NCBI GenBank assembly: GCA_017540945.1
Contig: JAFYAB010000036.1
Coordinates: 1 to 20,551 of the forward strand
Source: Oscillospiraceae bacterium
Lineage (GTDB): Bacteria; Bacillota_A; Clostridia; Oscillospirales; Oscillospiraceae
Reading direction: 5' to 3'
Length of the DNA: 20,551 nucleotides
A program made the translations under genes and the position numbers. Shown piece after piece: positions 7,265 to 15,327 of this stretch. Within the stretch, counting starts at the first letter, position 1. Every line of letters begins with the position of its first letter. The notes beneath the pieces were generated by a model. It did not search any database, was not told where the DNA came from, and saw nothing but the letters and a program-made list of their open reading frames with translations.

Positions 7265-8221
7265 TCACCTGTCCCTTGCCCCAGCCTGCAGCGCCAGGTG
7301 GAAGCAGCCGTAAATGCCGGCGTCGTTGCCCAGCTGGGCCAGGGCGAATTTCGTGCCCTTGCAGGCGTGGAACATATGGTGCTCGAAGCGGGGGATGACG
7401 CCCTCCAGCAGCACCTGTCCGGCCTTGGACATGCCGCCGCCCAGGACCACCAGCTCCGGGTCCACCATGCAGCAGCCCATGGCGATGGTCAGGCCCAGCA
7501 CGTCGTAGACCTGCTCCAGGACCTCCAGGGCCAGGCTGTCCTGCTGCGCCGCGCAGTGGAAGACGTCCCGGGCGGTGACGTGGTTGTAGGCCCGCAGCAG
7601 AGAAGGTCTGGGATCCAGGGCCAGCATCCGGGTGGCCAGCTGGCCCACCGCCCGGGCGGAGGCGTACTGCTCGGCGCAGCCCCGCTTGCCGCAGGTGCAG
7701 GCCAGGGCGTTTTCCGTCCGGTCCACGGTCATGTGGCCGATCTCGCAGCCCACGCCGTGGGCGCCGTTGAGGATCTGACCGTTCCAGATGAAGCCGCCGC
7801 CGATGCCGGTGCCCAGGGTCACCATCAGCATGGAGCGGCTGCCCCGGCCGCCGCCGTCGAAGTATTCGCCCAGGGCGGCCACGTTGGCGTCGTTGCCCGC
7901 CTTGACGGGCAGGGAGCTCAGGGCGCCCAGGGTCTGGTGCAGATTGAAGACGCCCCAGTTGAGGTTGACGCAGCGGTTCACGTTGCCGTCGTCGTCCACC
8001 GGGCCGGGGACGCCGATGCCCACGCCGAGCACGTCCGCCTTGCTGACGCTCCTGCGGGCCAGACAGTCGTCGATGGACCGGGCGATATCCGGCAGAATGG
8101 CGGAGCCGCCGTTGTCGATCCGGGTGGGGATCTCCCACTTCTCCATCAGCACACCCTCCCGGGTGAAGAATCCCAGCTTGACCGTGGTGCCGCCCACATC
8201 CACGCCGAACGCGTATTTCAT
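7265..8221 (-). CDS. glcK: ROK-family glucokinase
   Basis: 318 residues. It phosphorylates glucose with ATP in the cytoplasm. It has the N-terminal phosphate loop VDVGGTTVK (7-15), catalytic Asp111 in GNDAN, LGTGIGGG (136-143), and the ROK zinc site His163 with CTCGKRGC (Cys175, Cys177, Cys182). There is no DNA-binding domain in front, so it is a kinase rather than a ROK repressor. Specificity for glucose over other hexoses is inferred from close likeness to Firmicutes GlcK. The ATG at 8219-8221 follows AAAGGAGG with 8-base spacing. It lies 74 bases after the YbaK-like gene and has its own promoter in that gap. Confidence 0.92.
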   Translation of the reverse strand: MKYAFGVDVGGTTVKLGFFTREGVLMEKWEIPTRIDNGGSAILPDIARSIDDCLARRSVSKADVLGVGIGVPGPVDDDGNVNRCVNLNWGVFNLHQTLGALSSLPVKAGNDANVAALGEYFDGGGRGSRSMLMVTLGTGIGGGFIWNGQILNGAHGVGCEIGHMTVDRTENALACTCGKRGCAEQYASARAVGQLATRMLALDPRPSLLRAYNHVTARDVFHCAAQQDSLALEVLEQVYDVLGLTIAMGCCMVDPELVVLGGGMSKAGQVLLEGVIPRFEHHMFHACKGTKFALAQLGNDAGIYGCFHLALQAGARDR

Positions 8222-8257
8222 ATCGGAGTCCTCCTTTTTTGTTTCCTTGATGGATTT

Positions 8258-8285
8258 ATCATACCACGCCCCCGCCGTTTCGCAA
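8258..8285 (-). promoter_or_regulatory. promoter of glcK
   Basis: On the minus strand TGG-TATGAT forms an extended -10 (TATGAT at 8258-8263), with TTGCGA (8280-8285) 16 bases upstream as a plausible -35. It lies wholly in the gap between the YbaK-like gene and glcK. Confidence 0.65.
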
Positions 8286-8295
8286 GGGGGAGGCG

Positions 8296-8772
8296 CTAAT
8301 CACAGAGGAAGGCGTATTGGAAGGGCACGAGCTTCTCCAGCTGCTCCGGGGCCAGCTCGATCTGCCAGCCGATCTTCCCGGCGCTGACCAGGATGGCGTC
8401 CCAGAGGATGGCAGTCTCCTCCAGGAAGGTGGGGAAGGGCTTTTTCATGCCCACGGGGGAGCAGCCCCCGTGGATATAGCCCGTCAGGGGCAGCAGCTCC
8501 CTGGACTTCACCATCTCGATGCTCTTTTCCCCCGCCGCCGCGGCCGCCAGCCGCAGATTCAGCTCCTGCAGCACGGGGATCACAAAGACGTAATGGCGGC
8601 CCGAACGGCCCACCGTCACCAGGGTCTTGAAGACCCGCGCCGGATCCTGGCCCAGCACCGCCGCCACCTCCGCGCCGGAGACGGCCCCGGTGCCCTCGTA
8701 GCAGTGGCTCTGATAGGGGATCCCCTGCTGGTCCAGGATCCGCATCACGTTGGTTTTTTCGATCTTTTTCAT
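8296..8772 (-). CDS. ybaK: YbaK/EbsC-type aminoacyl-tRNA deacylase
   Basis: 158 residues. Proteins of this family hydrolyse mischarged tRNA, typically Cys-tRNA(Pro), in trans. The family pattern is complete: N-terminal helix and IPYQSHCYE strand, FKTLVTVG with the catalytic Lys (about residue 49), and YIHGGCSPVGMKK (98-110), the diagnostic glycine-rich loop. The ATG at 8770-8772 is inside the ATGA that ends the comB-like gene, so the two are translationally coupled. The reading frame stays open far upstream of this ATG, but that part is a shadow of comB. Exact tRNA specificity cannot be told from sequence alone. Confidence 0.92.
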   Translation of the reverse strand: MKKIEKTNVMRILDQQGIPYQSHCYEGTGAVSGAEVAAVLGQDPARVFKTLVTVGRSGRHYVFVIPVLQELNLRLAAAAAGEKSIEMVKSRELLPLTGYIHGGCSPVGMKKPFPTFLEETAILWDAILVSAGKIGWQIELAPEQLEKLVPFQYAFLCD

Positions 8773-9461
8773 AGACGCACCTTTTCCATATACAGGCCCG
8801 ATGCGTCCCGCCGGACCCGGAGCACGAAGGGGAAGATGTTCCGCTGCATGCAGACCCAGAAATCCGGCTCCGGGTAGATGTGTTGGGTGGCAGGATTGAA
8901 GAAGTGCTCGCCCCCGTGCCAGCGCAGGGCCCGGATCCGTGCCTCCAGATCGGGGATGGGTTCGTCCAGGATCAGGGAACGGATATATTCCGCGCAGAGC
9001 AGGTCCTCCGGGGCCTCCCGGACCCCGGCGTTGCCCATGCAGACCAGGCTGACCCGGGCCGGGCTCTGCTGCCGGACGTAGGCCGCCACCGCTCCGGCGT
9101 TCACCAGGCTGCCGGTGAGGATCTCCGTGGCGTGGACGGCGCCGGTCACCCCCTGGGTCCCGGCGCTGGTGGTGTGGATCACCCGCCGGCCCCGGATCGC
9201 CTCCGGGGGGATGCCGGTGGGGCTGTTGCCGAAGTCGAAGCCCTCGCACTTGGCCCCGCCCCGTTCCCCGATCAGCAGGGCGGACGGATCCCGTTCCCGC
9301 CAGGCGAAGGCCTCCTCCAGGGCGCCCACGGGCCGCAGCTCCGCCGCGCCCCACTGGGCCAGAAAGCACTCCAACGAGAAGGCCCGCAGCACGTCGATCA
9401 CCACGGTCAGGCCTTCCGCCTGCCGGGCGCCCTCCAAAAGTTGTAAGATCTGAATGTCCAT
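8769..9461 (-). CDS. comB: ComB-family 2-phosphosulfolactate phosphatase homologue
   Basis: 230 residues. The characterised reaction is Mg2+-dependent hydrolysis of 2-phosphosulfolactate to sulfolactate, a step of coenzyme M or sulfolactate synthesis. The family blocks are present: TVVIDVLRAFS (19-29), GERGGAKCEGFDFGNSP (65-81) and HTTSAGTQG (96-104). ComB homologues are common in Firmicutes that lack the rest of the coenzyme M pathway, and no other such gene is in this window, so the real substrate is open. I chose the ATG at 9459-9461 (MDIQILQ), with GGAG about 8 bases upstream. The longer frame to 9566 would run across the promoter. Confidence 0.85.
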   Translation of the reverse strand: MDIQILQLLEGARQAEGLTVVIDVLRAFSLECFLAQWGAAELRPVGALEEAFAWRERDPSALLIGERGGAKCEGFDFGNSPTGIPPEAIRGRRVIHTTSAGTQGVTGAVHATEILTGSLVNAGAVAAYVRQQSPARVSLVCMGNAGVREAPEDLLCAEYIRSLILDEPIPDLEARIRALRWHGGEHFFNPATQHIYPEPDFWVCMQRNIFPFVLRVRRDASGLYMEKVRL

Positions 9462-9486
9462 GGGAAGCTCCGTTTCGTTTTTTTCT

Positions 9487-9515
9487 ATTATAGCACACTT
9501 TCCCCGGGATGGAAA
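9487..9515 (-). promoter_or_regulatory. promoter of the comB-ybaK pair
   Basis: On the minus strand TGC-TATAAT is a perfect extended -10 (TATAAT at 9487-9492), with TTTCCA (9510-9515) 17 bases upstream. The leader to the ATG at 9461 is about 20 bases. Confidence 0.75.
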
Positions 9516-9559
9516 GTCTGTTTTTTTCGCCGGAGGGCCGGAATTCGCCCATTCAGGGC

Positions 9560-9587
9560 TGGACATTATTCAAAAGTATGGTATAAT
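9560..9587 (+). promoter_or_regulatory. promoter of the mscS-like gene
   Basis: TGGACA (9560-9565), 16 bases, then TATAAT (9582-9587) preceded by an extended TGG. It is back to back with the comB promoter. Confidence 0.75.
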
Positions 9588-9646
9588 TATCCTGTGAGAA
9601 GCATCTGCCCCCCACAATACGTGATATGATAAAGGAGGAAACAAGC

Positions 9647-10522
9647 ATGTTTGGCAAAGCGTTTTTCCTGGCAGCCGCCGAGGCTGCGGAACCCATCCTC
9701 GAGAAGAACCCCACCTCCGCCTTCTGGGACAAGGTCAAGGAGCTGATCGCCACCTTCGGCGGCAGAATCCTGGCCGCCATTGCGGTGCTGATCGTCGGAT
9801 CCTTCGTGGTGAAGCTCCTGACCAAGGGCATCAAGAAGGCCATCAACAAGACGAAGCTGGACCTGGCTGTCAAGAAGATCCTGGTGAAGTTTATCAAGGG
9901 CCTGCTCTACGTCCTGCTCATCATCGCGGTGGTGGACATCCTGGGCGTGTCCATGTCCAGCGTGATCGCCATCCTCGCCTCCTGCGGCCTGGCTGTGGGT
10001 CTTGCCCTCCAGGGCGCGCTGACCAACCTGGCCGGCGGCCTGATGATCCTGATTTTCAAGCCCTTCAAACTGGAAGACTATGTCGAGGGCTCGGGCGTCC
10101 AGGGCGTCGTCAAGGATATCAGCATCTTCTACACGACCCTTTTGACCCTGGATAACAAGAAGGTCCTGGTTCCCAACGGCGATCTGATGAACGCCACCAT
10201 CACCAACTACAGCGCAGAGCCCATCCGCCGCGTGGACGTGGACTACAAGATCACCAACGACGCCAACGCCGAGCAGGTCAAGCAGGTCCTGCTTGAGGCC
10301 TGCGCCAACACCGACCTGATCCTGGCCGATCCCGCCCCCTTCACCCGCATGACCGCCGTGGACGACGACACCTACATCTTCACGGTCCGCGGCTGGTGCG
10401 TGACCGCGACCTATTGGGACGCCTACTTCAACCTGGTGGAGAACTGCTCCAAGGCCCTCCAGGACAACGGCATCGACGATCCCGAGGAGCGCATCGTGGT
10501 TCGCCTGCAGAAGGAAGACTGA
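9647..10522 (+). CDS. mscS: small-conductance mechanosensitive channel, MscS family
   Basis: 291 residues, close to the E. coli MscS length (286). It releases solutes when membrane tension rises on hypo-osmotic shock. Three membrane helices are visible: about 40-57, 83-100 and the pore helix about 104-136. The pore helix has the glycine/alanine-rich packing surface SCGLAVGLALQGALTNLAGG. The beta domain follows with FKLEDYVEGSGVQGVVKDI and VLVPNGDLMNATITNYS, both family signatures, then the cytoplasmic alpha/beta vestibule. The ATG at 9647 follows AAAGGAGG; the in-frame ATG at 9626 lies before that ribosome binding site and is rejected. It is a single-gene unit with its own promoter and terminator. 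Confidence 0.95.
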   Translation: MFGKAFFLAAAEAAEPILEKNPTSAFWDKVKELIATFGGRILAAIAVLIVGSFVVKLLTKGIKKAINKTKLDLAVKKILVKFIKGLLYVLLIIAVVDILGVSMSSVIAILASCGLAVGLALQGALTNLAGGLMILIFKPFKLEDYVEGSGVQGVVKDISIFYTTLLTLDNKKVLVPNGDLMNATITNYSAEPIRRVDVDYKITNDANAEQVKQVLLEACANTDLILADPAPFTRMTAVDDDTYIFTVRGWCVTATYWDAYFNLVENCSKALQDNGIDDPEERIVVRLQKED

Positions 10523-10546
10523 AACGAAGCCACAGCGCGCTGACCC

Positions 10547-10579
10547 AGCCGCCGCCCATCCCGGGCGGCGGCTTTTTTT
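10547..10579 (+). terminator. terminator of the mscS-like gene
   Basis: An 11-base-pair GC-rich stem (10547-10557 with 10563-10573) and a 5-base loop, followed by seven T (10573-10579). Confidence 0.92.
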
Positions 10580-10618
10580 GCTCCGACGACGGTTTTTTGT
10601 GCCTGACGATGGTTTTTC

Positions 10619-10647
10619 TTGCTTTTTCCGCCTTGATGTGATATGAT
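10619..10647 (+). promoter_or_regulatory. promoter of the DUF2207-mnmA operon
   Basis: TTGCTT (10619-10624), a 17-base spacer and TATGAT (10642-10647) preceded by an extended TGA. The start would be near 10654, giving a leader of about 200 bases. Just upstream, GACGA(C/T)GGTTTTT occurs twice at a 20-base period (10585-10597, 10605-10617). Confidence 0.7.
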
Positions 10648-10661
10648 AAATTGAATTCTGG

Positions 10662-10835
10662 CGGCCTGATACTGTTCTCCAATAAAATGATAAAAAGGAT
10701 TTGCGAGGCAGATTTGCGTCCGACGAGACGGAGGACGCAGGCAGGCTTGACGCCAGGCAGGGACGACAACGACGTATGACACGATTCTGATCGCAAAGAT
10801 CTGAAAGGCTTCTATTGGAGAACAATATGAGGCCG
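10662..10835 (+). promoter_or_regulatory. large structured leader RNA before the DUF2207 gene
   Basis: The leader folds into nested helices readable by eye. CGGCCT (10662-10667) pairs with AGGCCG (10830-10835). After a 5x5 internal loop, the 12-base TGTTCTCCAATA (10673-10684) pairs perfectly with TATTGGAGAACA (10813-10824). After a symmetric 15x15 loop, TTTGCGA (10700-10706) pairs with TCGCAAA (10791-10797). CAGA (10709-10712) then pairs with TCTG (10786-10789). A hairpin TGCGTCC/GGACGCA (10715-10721, 10733-10739) lies inside. The predicted transcription start is 8 bases before the outer helix. The ribosome binding site of the next gene (10841-10847) lies just beyond it. I do not recognise a known riboswitch or RNA family. 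The start, fold and position suggest a cis-regulatory RNA, but this is inference. Confidence 0.6.
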
Positions 10836-10880
10836 GGAAAGGGGGAGACCCTGTGCGAAATCTGCTGCGGGCGGCGCTGA
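10827..10880 (+). CDS. candidate 17-residue upstream ORF overlapping the DUF2207 start
   Basis: ATG at 10827 has GGAG (10817-10820) 6 bases upstream and encodes [17 protein letters not shown], ending at TGA 10880, inside the DUF2207 gene in another frame. The GGAG is in the 3' arm of the 12-base leader helix, so it would be hidden when the leader folds. It may be a control peptide or chance. Confidence 0.3.
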   Translation: MRPGKGETLCEICCGRR

Positions 10881-12679
10881 CGCTGCTGCTCCTGCTGGTC
10901 CTGACGACGGCGGTCTCCGCCGAGGGCAGCACCGTCACCGCCATGCACACGGAATGCAGCGTGGAGCGGGACGGGGCCTGCACCGTTCAAATCGAATTCA
11001 CCGCCGACTTTGCGGCGGATGCCGGGGACTTTGAGGTCCCCATCTCGCCTGCCGCGAAGGAGATCAGCTGCTCCGCGGCCTACAGCCTCCGCAGCGGGGA
11101 CGGCTGCAAGCTTCTGGTATTGACCGGAAACAATACCGGGAAGAACCGGATCACTGTCTCCTACCGGCTGGCGGAGACCGTCACCGATGACGGCACGGCC
11201 CAGGAATTCTCGGTCCAGCTGCTCTATCCCGCCTGGAGCTGCGCCATCGGCGGCTACTCAGTGGACGTCCATCTGCCCGGGAGCTTCGACGCGCTGCCGG
11301 TCTTTCTCTCCGGCTACTACGGGGATCTGATCGACAACTATATGCAGATCTCCATCAACGAGGGGGACATCCACGCGGTGCTGAACCCCAAGCAGACCCT
11401 CCAGGACCACGAGGCCATGACCCTGCAGCTCCGGCTGCCCCGGGATTTCTTCGATCTGCGCTTCCTGGCGGGCAAAACCGTTCGGGTGGACCGGCTGCTG
11501 TTCCTGGGCTTTCTGGCCCTGGCGGCCCTCTACTGGCTGATCTTCCTGCGGAATCTGCCCATCCTGCCCAAGCGGCAGGTGATGCCGCCGGAGGGAAGCA
11601 ACGCGGGCGAGATCCCCTATCTACTCACGGGGCGTTCCCCCGATTTGGCCCTGATGGTGGTCCAGTGGGCCTCCCTGGGTTATTTGACCGTGACCCGCAG
11701 CCGCAAGGGGCGGATCTGGCTGACCCGCCAGATCGACATGGGCACCGAACGCAAGCACTGCGAGGGGGAGATCTTCAACGCCCTCTTCGCCCGGGGAGAC
11801 CACTGCGACGTCCGCAGCGCGGAATACCTGAAGGCCCGCCGCCTCTCCCAGGAAAAGCCCAGAGACTACTGGCGGGACCGGATCTACGATCCCAAGGCCG
11901 GCGCGCCCTTCCTGCTGCGGCTGCTGGCCCTGGGGGCCGGCCTGGCCCTCTGCCTGGCCTGCTTCGATCTGCTGACGGCCTCCAAGAGCTGGCGCTGGTT
12001 CCTGATCGTCCCGCTGACCCTGGCGGGCGGCGGCGCCTGCCTGGCTTTGCAGGCCATGGGCGGCTTCCTGCTGCGGCGGCACAGCCTCCGCACGACGGCG
12101 CTGGGTCTGCTGTCCGCCATCGGGCTGCTGCTGGCGGGCCGGAAGAGCGGCCTGACCGGCTTGATGCTGCTGAATCTGGCGCTGCAGCTGGGCGTGGGCC
12201 TGCTGCTGCGTCTGGGCGGCCGCCGGACGGCGGAAGGCGCGGCCCTGGCCGCGGAGCTGCTGGGCTACCGGCGCTGGCTCCTTTCCGCCTCCGGCCAGCA
12301 GTTGAACGAGCACCTGGCCCATGATCCCCAGTTCTTCTATCGGGTCCTGCCCTATGCCGACGCCCTGCGGGCGGGCAAGCTCCTGGCCGGCGGCCTGGAC
12401 CGCACCCGGATGGAGGACTGCGGCTGGCTGCTCTGGGAGGGGAAGCGCCTCGCCACTGCGCCCGGCTTCTACAAGCGCTACTGCCGGCTGATGGCCGGTC
12501 TGCGGGGGGAAAAGGACCCCGGCGCCCAGCGGAAGCCCCCGGCAAGCCGGAACCGCGCCGTCTCCACCCGGACGGCGCCGCCTGCCCGTCGGCGCGGCTC
12601 CGCCCGGCAGAACACAAATCTCCGCTCCGGCGGGAACAAATCCCGCCGCGCCGACGTCCAAAGGAGGCCCCGCCCATGA
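10853..12679 (+). CDS. DUF2207-type membrane protein with basic C-terminal tail
   Basis: 608 residues. A signal peptide (1-23, cleavage likely after VSA) is followed by an extracytoplasmic beta-rich region (about 25-205) containing the pattern typical of DUF2207 N-domains (EVPIS..., NRITVSYRL). A membrane helix follows at about 213-235. A winged-type cytosolic stretch includes [20 protein letters not shown] and WASLGYLTV, matching the conserved DUF2207 core. Then come four hydrophobic segments between about 353 and 450, and a cytosolic region ending in a VLPYADALR motif. The last roughly 50 residues are Arg/Ala/Pro-rich and look disordered. The function of the family is unknown. I accept the GTG at 10853, which has GGGGGAG 5 bases upstream and leads straight into the signal peptide. 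The gene overlaps mnmA by 4 bases. Confidence 0.8.
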   Translation: MRNLLRAALTLLLLLVLTTAVSAEGSTVTAMHTECSVERDGACTVQIEFTADFAADAGDFEVPISPAAKEISCSAAYSLRSGDGCKLLVLTGNNTGKNRITVSYRLAETVTDDGTAQEFSVQLLYPAWSCAIGGYSVDVHLPGSFDALPVFLSGYYGDLIDNYMQISINEGDIHAVLNPKQTLQDHEAMTLQLRLPRDFFDLRFLAGKTVRVDRLLFLGFLALAALYWLIFLRNLPILPKRQVMPPEGSNAGEIPYLLTGRSPDLALMVVQWASLGYLTVTRSRKGRIWLTRQIDMGTERKHCEGEIFNALFARGDHCDVRSAEYLKARRLSQEKPRDYWRDRIYDPKAGAPFLLRLLALGAGLALCLACFDLLTASKSWRWFLIVPLTLAGGGACLALQAMGGFLLRRHSLRTTALGLLSAIGLLLAGRKSGLTGLMLLNLALQLGVGLLLRLGGRRTAEGAALAAELLGYRRWLLSASGQQLNEHLAHDPQFFYRVLPYADALRAGKLLAGGLDRTRMEDCGWLLWEGKRLATAPGFYKRYCRLMAGLRGEKDPGAQRKPPASRNRAVSTRTAPPARRRGSARQNTNLRSGGNKSRRADVQRRPRP

Positions 12680-13737
12680 AGGCTCTGATCGCCATGAGCG
12701 GCGGCGTGGATTCCGCCGTGGCCGCCCTGCGGATGCAGGAGGCGGGCTGGGACTGCGTGGGCTGCACCATGAAGCTCTTTCAGAACGCGGACGCCGGGCT
12801 CCCCGGAGACCGGAGCTGCTGTTCCCTGGACGACGTGGAGGACGCCCGGGCCGTGGCTTACCGCCTCGGCATTCCCCACTATGTTTTCAATTTCTCCGAT
12901 GCGTTTCGGGAGAAGGTCATCGATAAGTTCGTGCGCTCCTATCTGGAGGGACGGACCCCCAACCCCTGCATCGACTGCAACCACTGGCTGAAGTTCGACA
13001 AGCTGGAGCTCCGGGCCCGGGAGCTGGGCTGTGACGCCGTTGTCACCGGCCACTACGCCCGCATCGTGGAGGAGGACGGCCGCTGGCTGCTGAAAAAGGC
13101 CCTGGACCCGGATAAGGACCAGAGCTACGTGCTCTACAATCTGAGTCAGGAGCAGCTGGCCCGGACCCGCTTCCCCCTGGGAACGCTGCGGAAGGCGGAG
13201 GTCCGCGCCATCGCCGAGGCCCACGGCTTCGTCAACGCCCGGAAGCCCGACAGCCAGGACATCTGCTTCGTCCCCGACGGGGACTACGCCCGGGTGATCC
13301 GTCAGCGGACAGGCCTGGAGCCCCGGCCGGGGGATTTCATCGACCGGGAGGGCAAGGTCCTGGGCCGGCACCGGGGCATCCTGTACTACACTGTGGGCCA
13401 GCGCCGGGGCCTGGGCCTGTCCTTCGGGGAGCCTTGGTACGTAGTCCGCATAGATCCGAAGGCCAATACCGTGACCCTGGGCCCCAGGGAGGCGCTGTTT
13501 ACGAAGACGGCCTTTGTGGAGCGCTTCCACTGGATCGCGGGGGAGCCCCCTGCGGGCCCCATCCGCTGCGCGGCCAAGATCCGCTACCGCCACCGGGAGC
13601 AGCCCTGTCTGCTGAGCCCGCTGGCCGAAGGCGGCGTCCGCCTGGATTTCGACGAGCCCCAGCGGGCCGTCACCCCCGGCCAGTCCGCCGTGGTCTACGA
13701 CGGCGACACGGTCCTGGGCGGCGGCGAGCTGTTATAA
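12676..13737 (+). CDS. mnmA: tRNA-specific 2-thiouridylase MnmA
   Basis: 353 residues, the normal length. It makes 2-thiouridine at wobble position 34 of tRNA-Lys, -Glu and -Gln by adenylating U34 and transferring sulfur. The PP-loop SGGVDS is at 8-13. The two catalytic cysteines are Cys98 in TPNPCIDCN and Cys197 in DSQDICF. GHYAR, DQSYVLY and the C-terminal beta-barrel end with [19 protein letters not shown]. The ATG overlaps the end of the DUF2207 gene (ATGA) and has AAAGGAGG upstream, so it is translationally coupled. It is a core gene and probably essential or nearly so for normal decoding. Confidence 0.97.
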   Translation: MKALIAMSGGVDSAVAALRMQEAGWDCVGCTMKLFQNADAGLPGDRSCCSLDDVEDARAVAYRLGIPHYVFNFSDAFREKVIDKFVRSYLEGRTPNPCIDCNHWLKFDKLELRARELGCDAVVTGHYARIVEEDGRWLLKKALDPDKDQSYVLYNLSQEQLARTRFPLGTLRKAEVRAIAEAHGFVNARKPDSQDICFVPDGDYARVIRQRTGLEPRPGDFIDREGKVLGRHRGILYYTVGQRRGLGLSFGEPWYVVRIDPKANTVTLGPREALFTKTAFVERFHWIAGEPPAGPIRCAAKIRYRHREQPCLLSPLAEGGVRLDFDEPQRAVTPGQSAVVYDGDTVLGGGELL

Positions 13738-13745
13738 CATACAAC

Positions 13746-13775
13746 GATCCGGCGCCTCTTCGGAGGGCCGGGATC
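13746..13775 (+). other. intercistronic hairpin with UUCG tetraloop
   Basis: A 12-base-pair stem with two single-base bulges, capped by C(TTCG)G, lies between the mnmA stop and the next ribosome binding site (AAGGAGG, 13788-13794). There is no T run, so it is not a terminator. It may stabilise or process the mRNA or dampen downstream expression. Confidence 0.5.
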
Positions 13776-13801
13776 CCATGAGACAATAAGGAGGTACCCG
13801 A

Positions 13802-15262
13802 ATGGGCACATTCAACGGAAATGCCAACGGCGGCCGCTTTGCCGCCGGCCATCGCAGGAAACGCAAGCAGTCAGGGGCCGGGATTCAGATCCTGCTCTCC
13901 GTGCTGCTGCTGCTGGATCTGTTCCTGCTCTATACCATCGCCATGCAGCTGACCCACCATCAGAAGGCCTTTGAGGCCAGCTCCACGGTCAACTGGGCGC
14001 TGCTGGTCCTCTTCGCCGTCGGTGCCATCGCCCTGATCTACGGCATCCTGCGCACCCGCGCCTGGAAGCGGCTGCTCTGCCTGTTTCTGATCTTCTGCAT
14101 CTGCTATCTGACGGTGGTCTTCTCCGACCTGCCGCTGATCAAGAAATACCGGGAGATGTGGATCTCCACCGCCTGGTCCACCATGCGGCACCAGGGCCTG
14201 GCCACCTACTACTTCCCGCCCTCCGTGGTGAAGGTGGTCACCGAGCGGGAGCAGGAGGGCCGTGACGCCCAGGTGGGCGAGAACACCCAGGACAGCTTCA
14301 ACGAGGAAGCGGACGTCCACGAGTGGCTGGACCCGGAGAAGGCCCACGGCCTGGCGGAGCAGGACACCGGCTTCTCAGAGCTGACGCCGGAGCAGCAGGA
14401 GTTCTACGGCCTGTTCTATGAGCTGGACCGCGACAGCGCCGAGGCCTATTTTGCGGCCAACCCCAAGGCCCTGACCAACGGCTATATGCACATGCTGGTG
14501 AACGAGGCCGCCCTCAGCAAAAACGGCACCAGCATCCAGACCAAGCTGGGGGAAAAGGTGCTGGCCATCGACGCGGAGAACCAGATCCTGATCGTCGAGG
14601 TGGACTGCGACGGCTCCCGGGGCGTGCTGGCCATTGCCAAGCTGCCCTCCCGGCTCCACCTCTACGCGGCCAAGAACCTCCCCTACATGGGCGAGACCGC
14701 GGGCTCCATTGCCGAGCGCAACGGCGGCATCATGGCCCTGACCGGCAGCGGCTTTGACGATCCCGGCGGCGTGGGCAACGGCGGCCTGGTGGCCGGCTAC
14801 GCCATGTGCGACGGCAAGGAGCACAAGGGCGCCCCCTTCGGCTGGGGTTACAAGCGCATCGAGCTGCGCAAGAACGACTGGTTCTATATCACCGACACCT
14901 TTGACAAGGTGAACAAAGACACCACCGACGCCATGGAGTTCAGCCCCGCCATGATCATCAACGGCAAGAAGCTGGATCCCGGCATCTGGACCAGCCAGAA
15001 CCCCAGAGCCTGCATCGGTCAGTCCGAGCGCGGCGAGATCCTGATGCTGGCGGTGGAGGGCCGGACGCTGGCCTCCCCCGGCTGCAGCGTCACCGTCTGC
15101 GCCGACATCCTGCTGAAGCATGACGGCATCACCGCTATGAACTGCGACGGCGGCACCACCGCCATGCTCTGGTATCGGGGCGAGCCCCTGATCCGCTGCT
15201 CCAACGCGGCCATCCCCCAGGGCCGCCATCTGCCCAACGCGTGGGTGTACGTCGGTGGCTGA
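13802..15262 (+). CDS. membrane-anchored phosphodiester glycosidase family protein (NAGPA/DUF2233-like)
   Basis: 486 residues. Three membrane helices (about 28-50, 64-84, 88-108) follow a basic N-terminus and place the rest outside the cell. Residues about 210-486 form the glycosidase domain. Visible landmarks are the central GSGFDDPGGVGNGG block, a segment with AMEFSPAMIINGK, and the terminal catalytic-type MNCDGGTTAMLWYRG followed by RHLPNAWVYVGG, all characteristic of the fold that removes N-acetylglucosamine from phosphodiesters. Bacterial members are thought to act on cell-surface glycans or exopolysaccharide; the substrate here is unknown. The linker at about 150-200 is acidic and Gln/Glu-rich. 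The ATG at 13802 follows AAGGAGG at 7 bases. It is 64 bases after mnmA with no promoter evident, so it is likely co-transcribed. Confidence 0.85.
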   Translation: MGTFNGNANGGRFAAGHRRKRKQSGAGIQILLSVLLLLDLFLLYTIAMQLTHHQKAFEASSTVNWALLVLFAVGAIALIYGILRTRAWKRLLCLFLIFCICYLTVVFSDLPLIKKYREMWISTAWSTMRHQGLATYYFPPSVVKVVTEREQEGRDAQVGENTQDSFNEEADVHEWLDPEKAHGLAEQDTGFSELTPEQQEFYGLFYELDRDSAEAYFAANPKALTNGYMHMLVNEAALSKNGTSIQTKLGEKVLAIDAENQILIVEVDCDGSRGVLAIAKLPSRLHLYAAKNLPYMGETAGSIAERNGGIMALTGSGFDDPGGVGNGGLVAGYAMCDGKEHKGAPFGWGYKRIELRKNDWFYITDTFDKVNKDTTDAMEFSPAMIINGKKLDPGIWTSQNPRACIGQSERGEILMLAVEGRTLASPGCSVTVCADILLKHDGITAMNCDGGTTAMLWYRGEPLIRCSNAAIPQGRHLPNAWVYVGG

Positions 15263-15327
15263 TGAAGCCGCGGACGGGAAGAACGTACAGAAGACAGACA
15301 CTCGAGACGTAACAGAAGGAGGAACCC

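Noticed and set aside
8296..9552. 418-residue open frame suggesting a fusion protein ahead of YbaK
   Set aside because: The upstream part is the comB gene read in a different frame; the ATGA overlap gives the true YbaK start at 8772.
10662..10835. 6S RNA gene
   Set aside because: The helix with a large central bubble is suggestive, but there is no terminator after it and a ribosome binding site and gene follow within 20 bases; a cis leader fits better.
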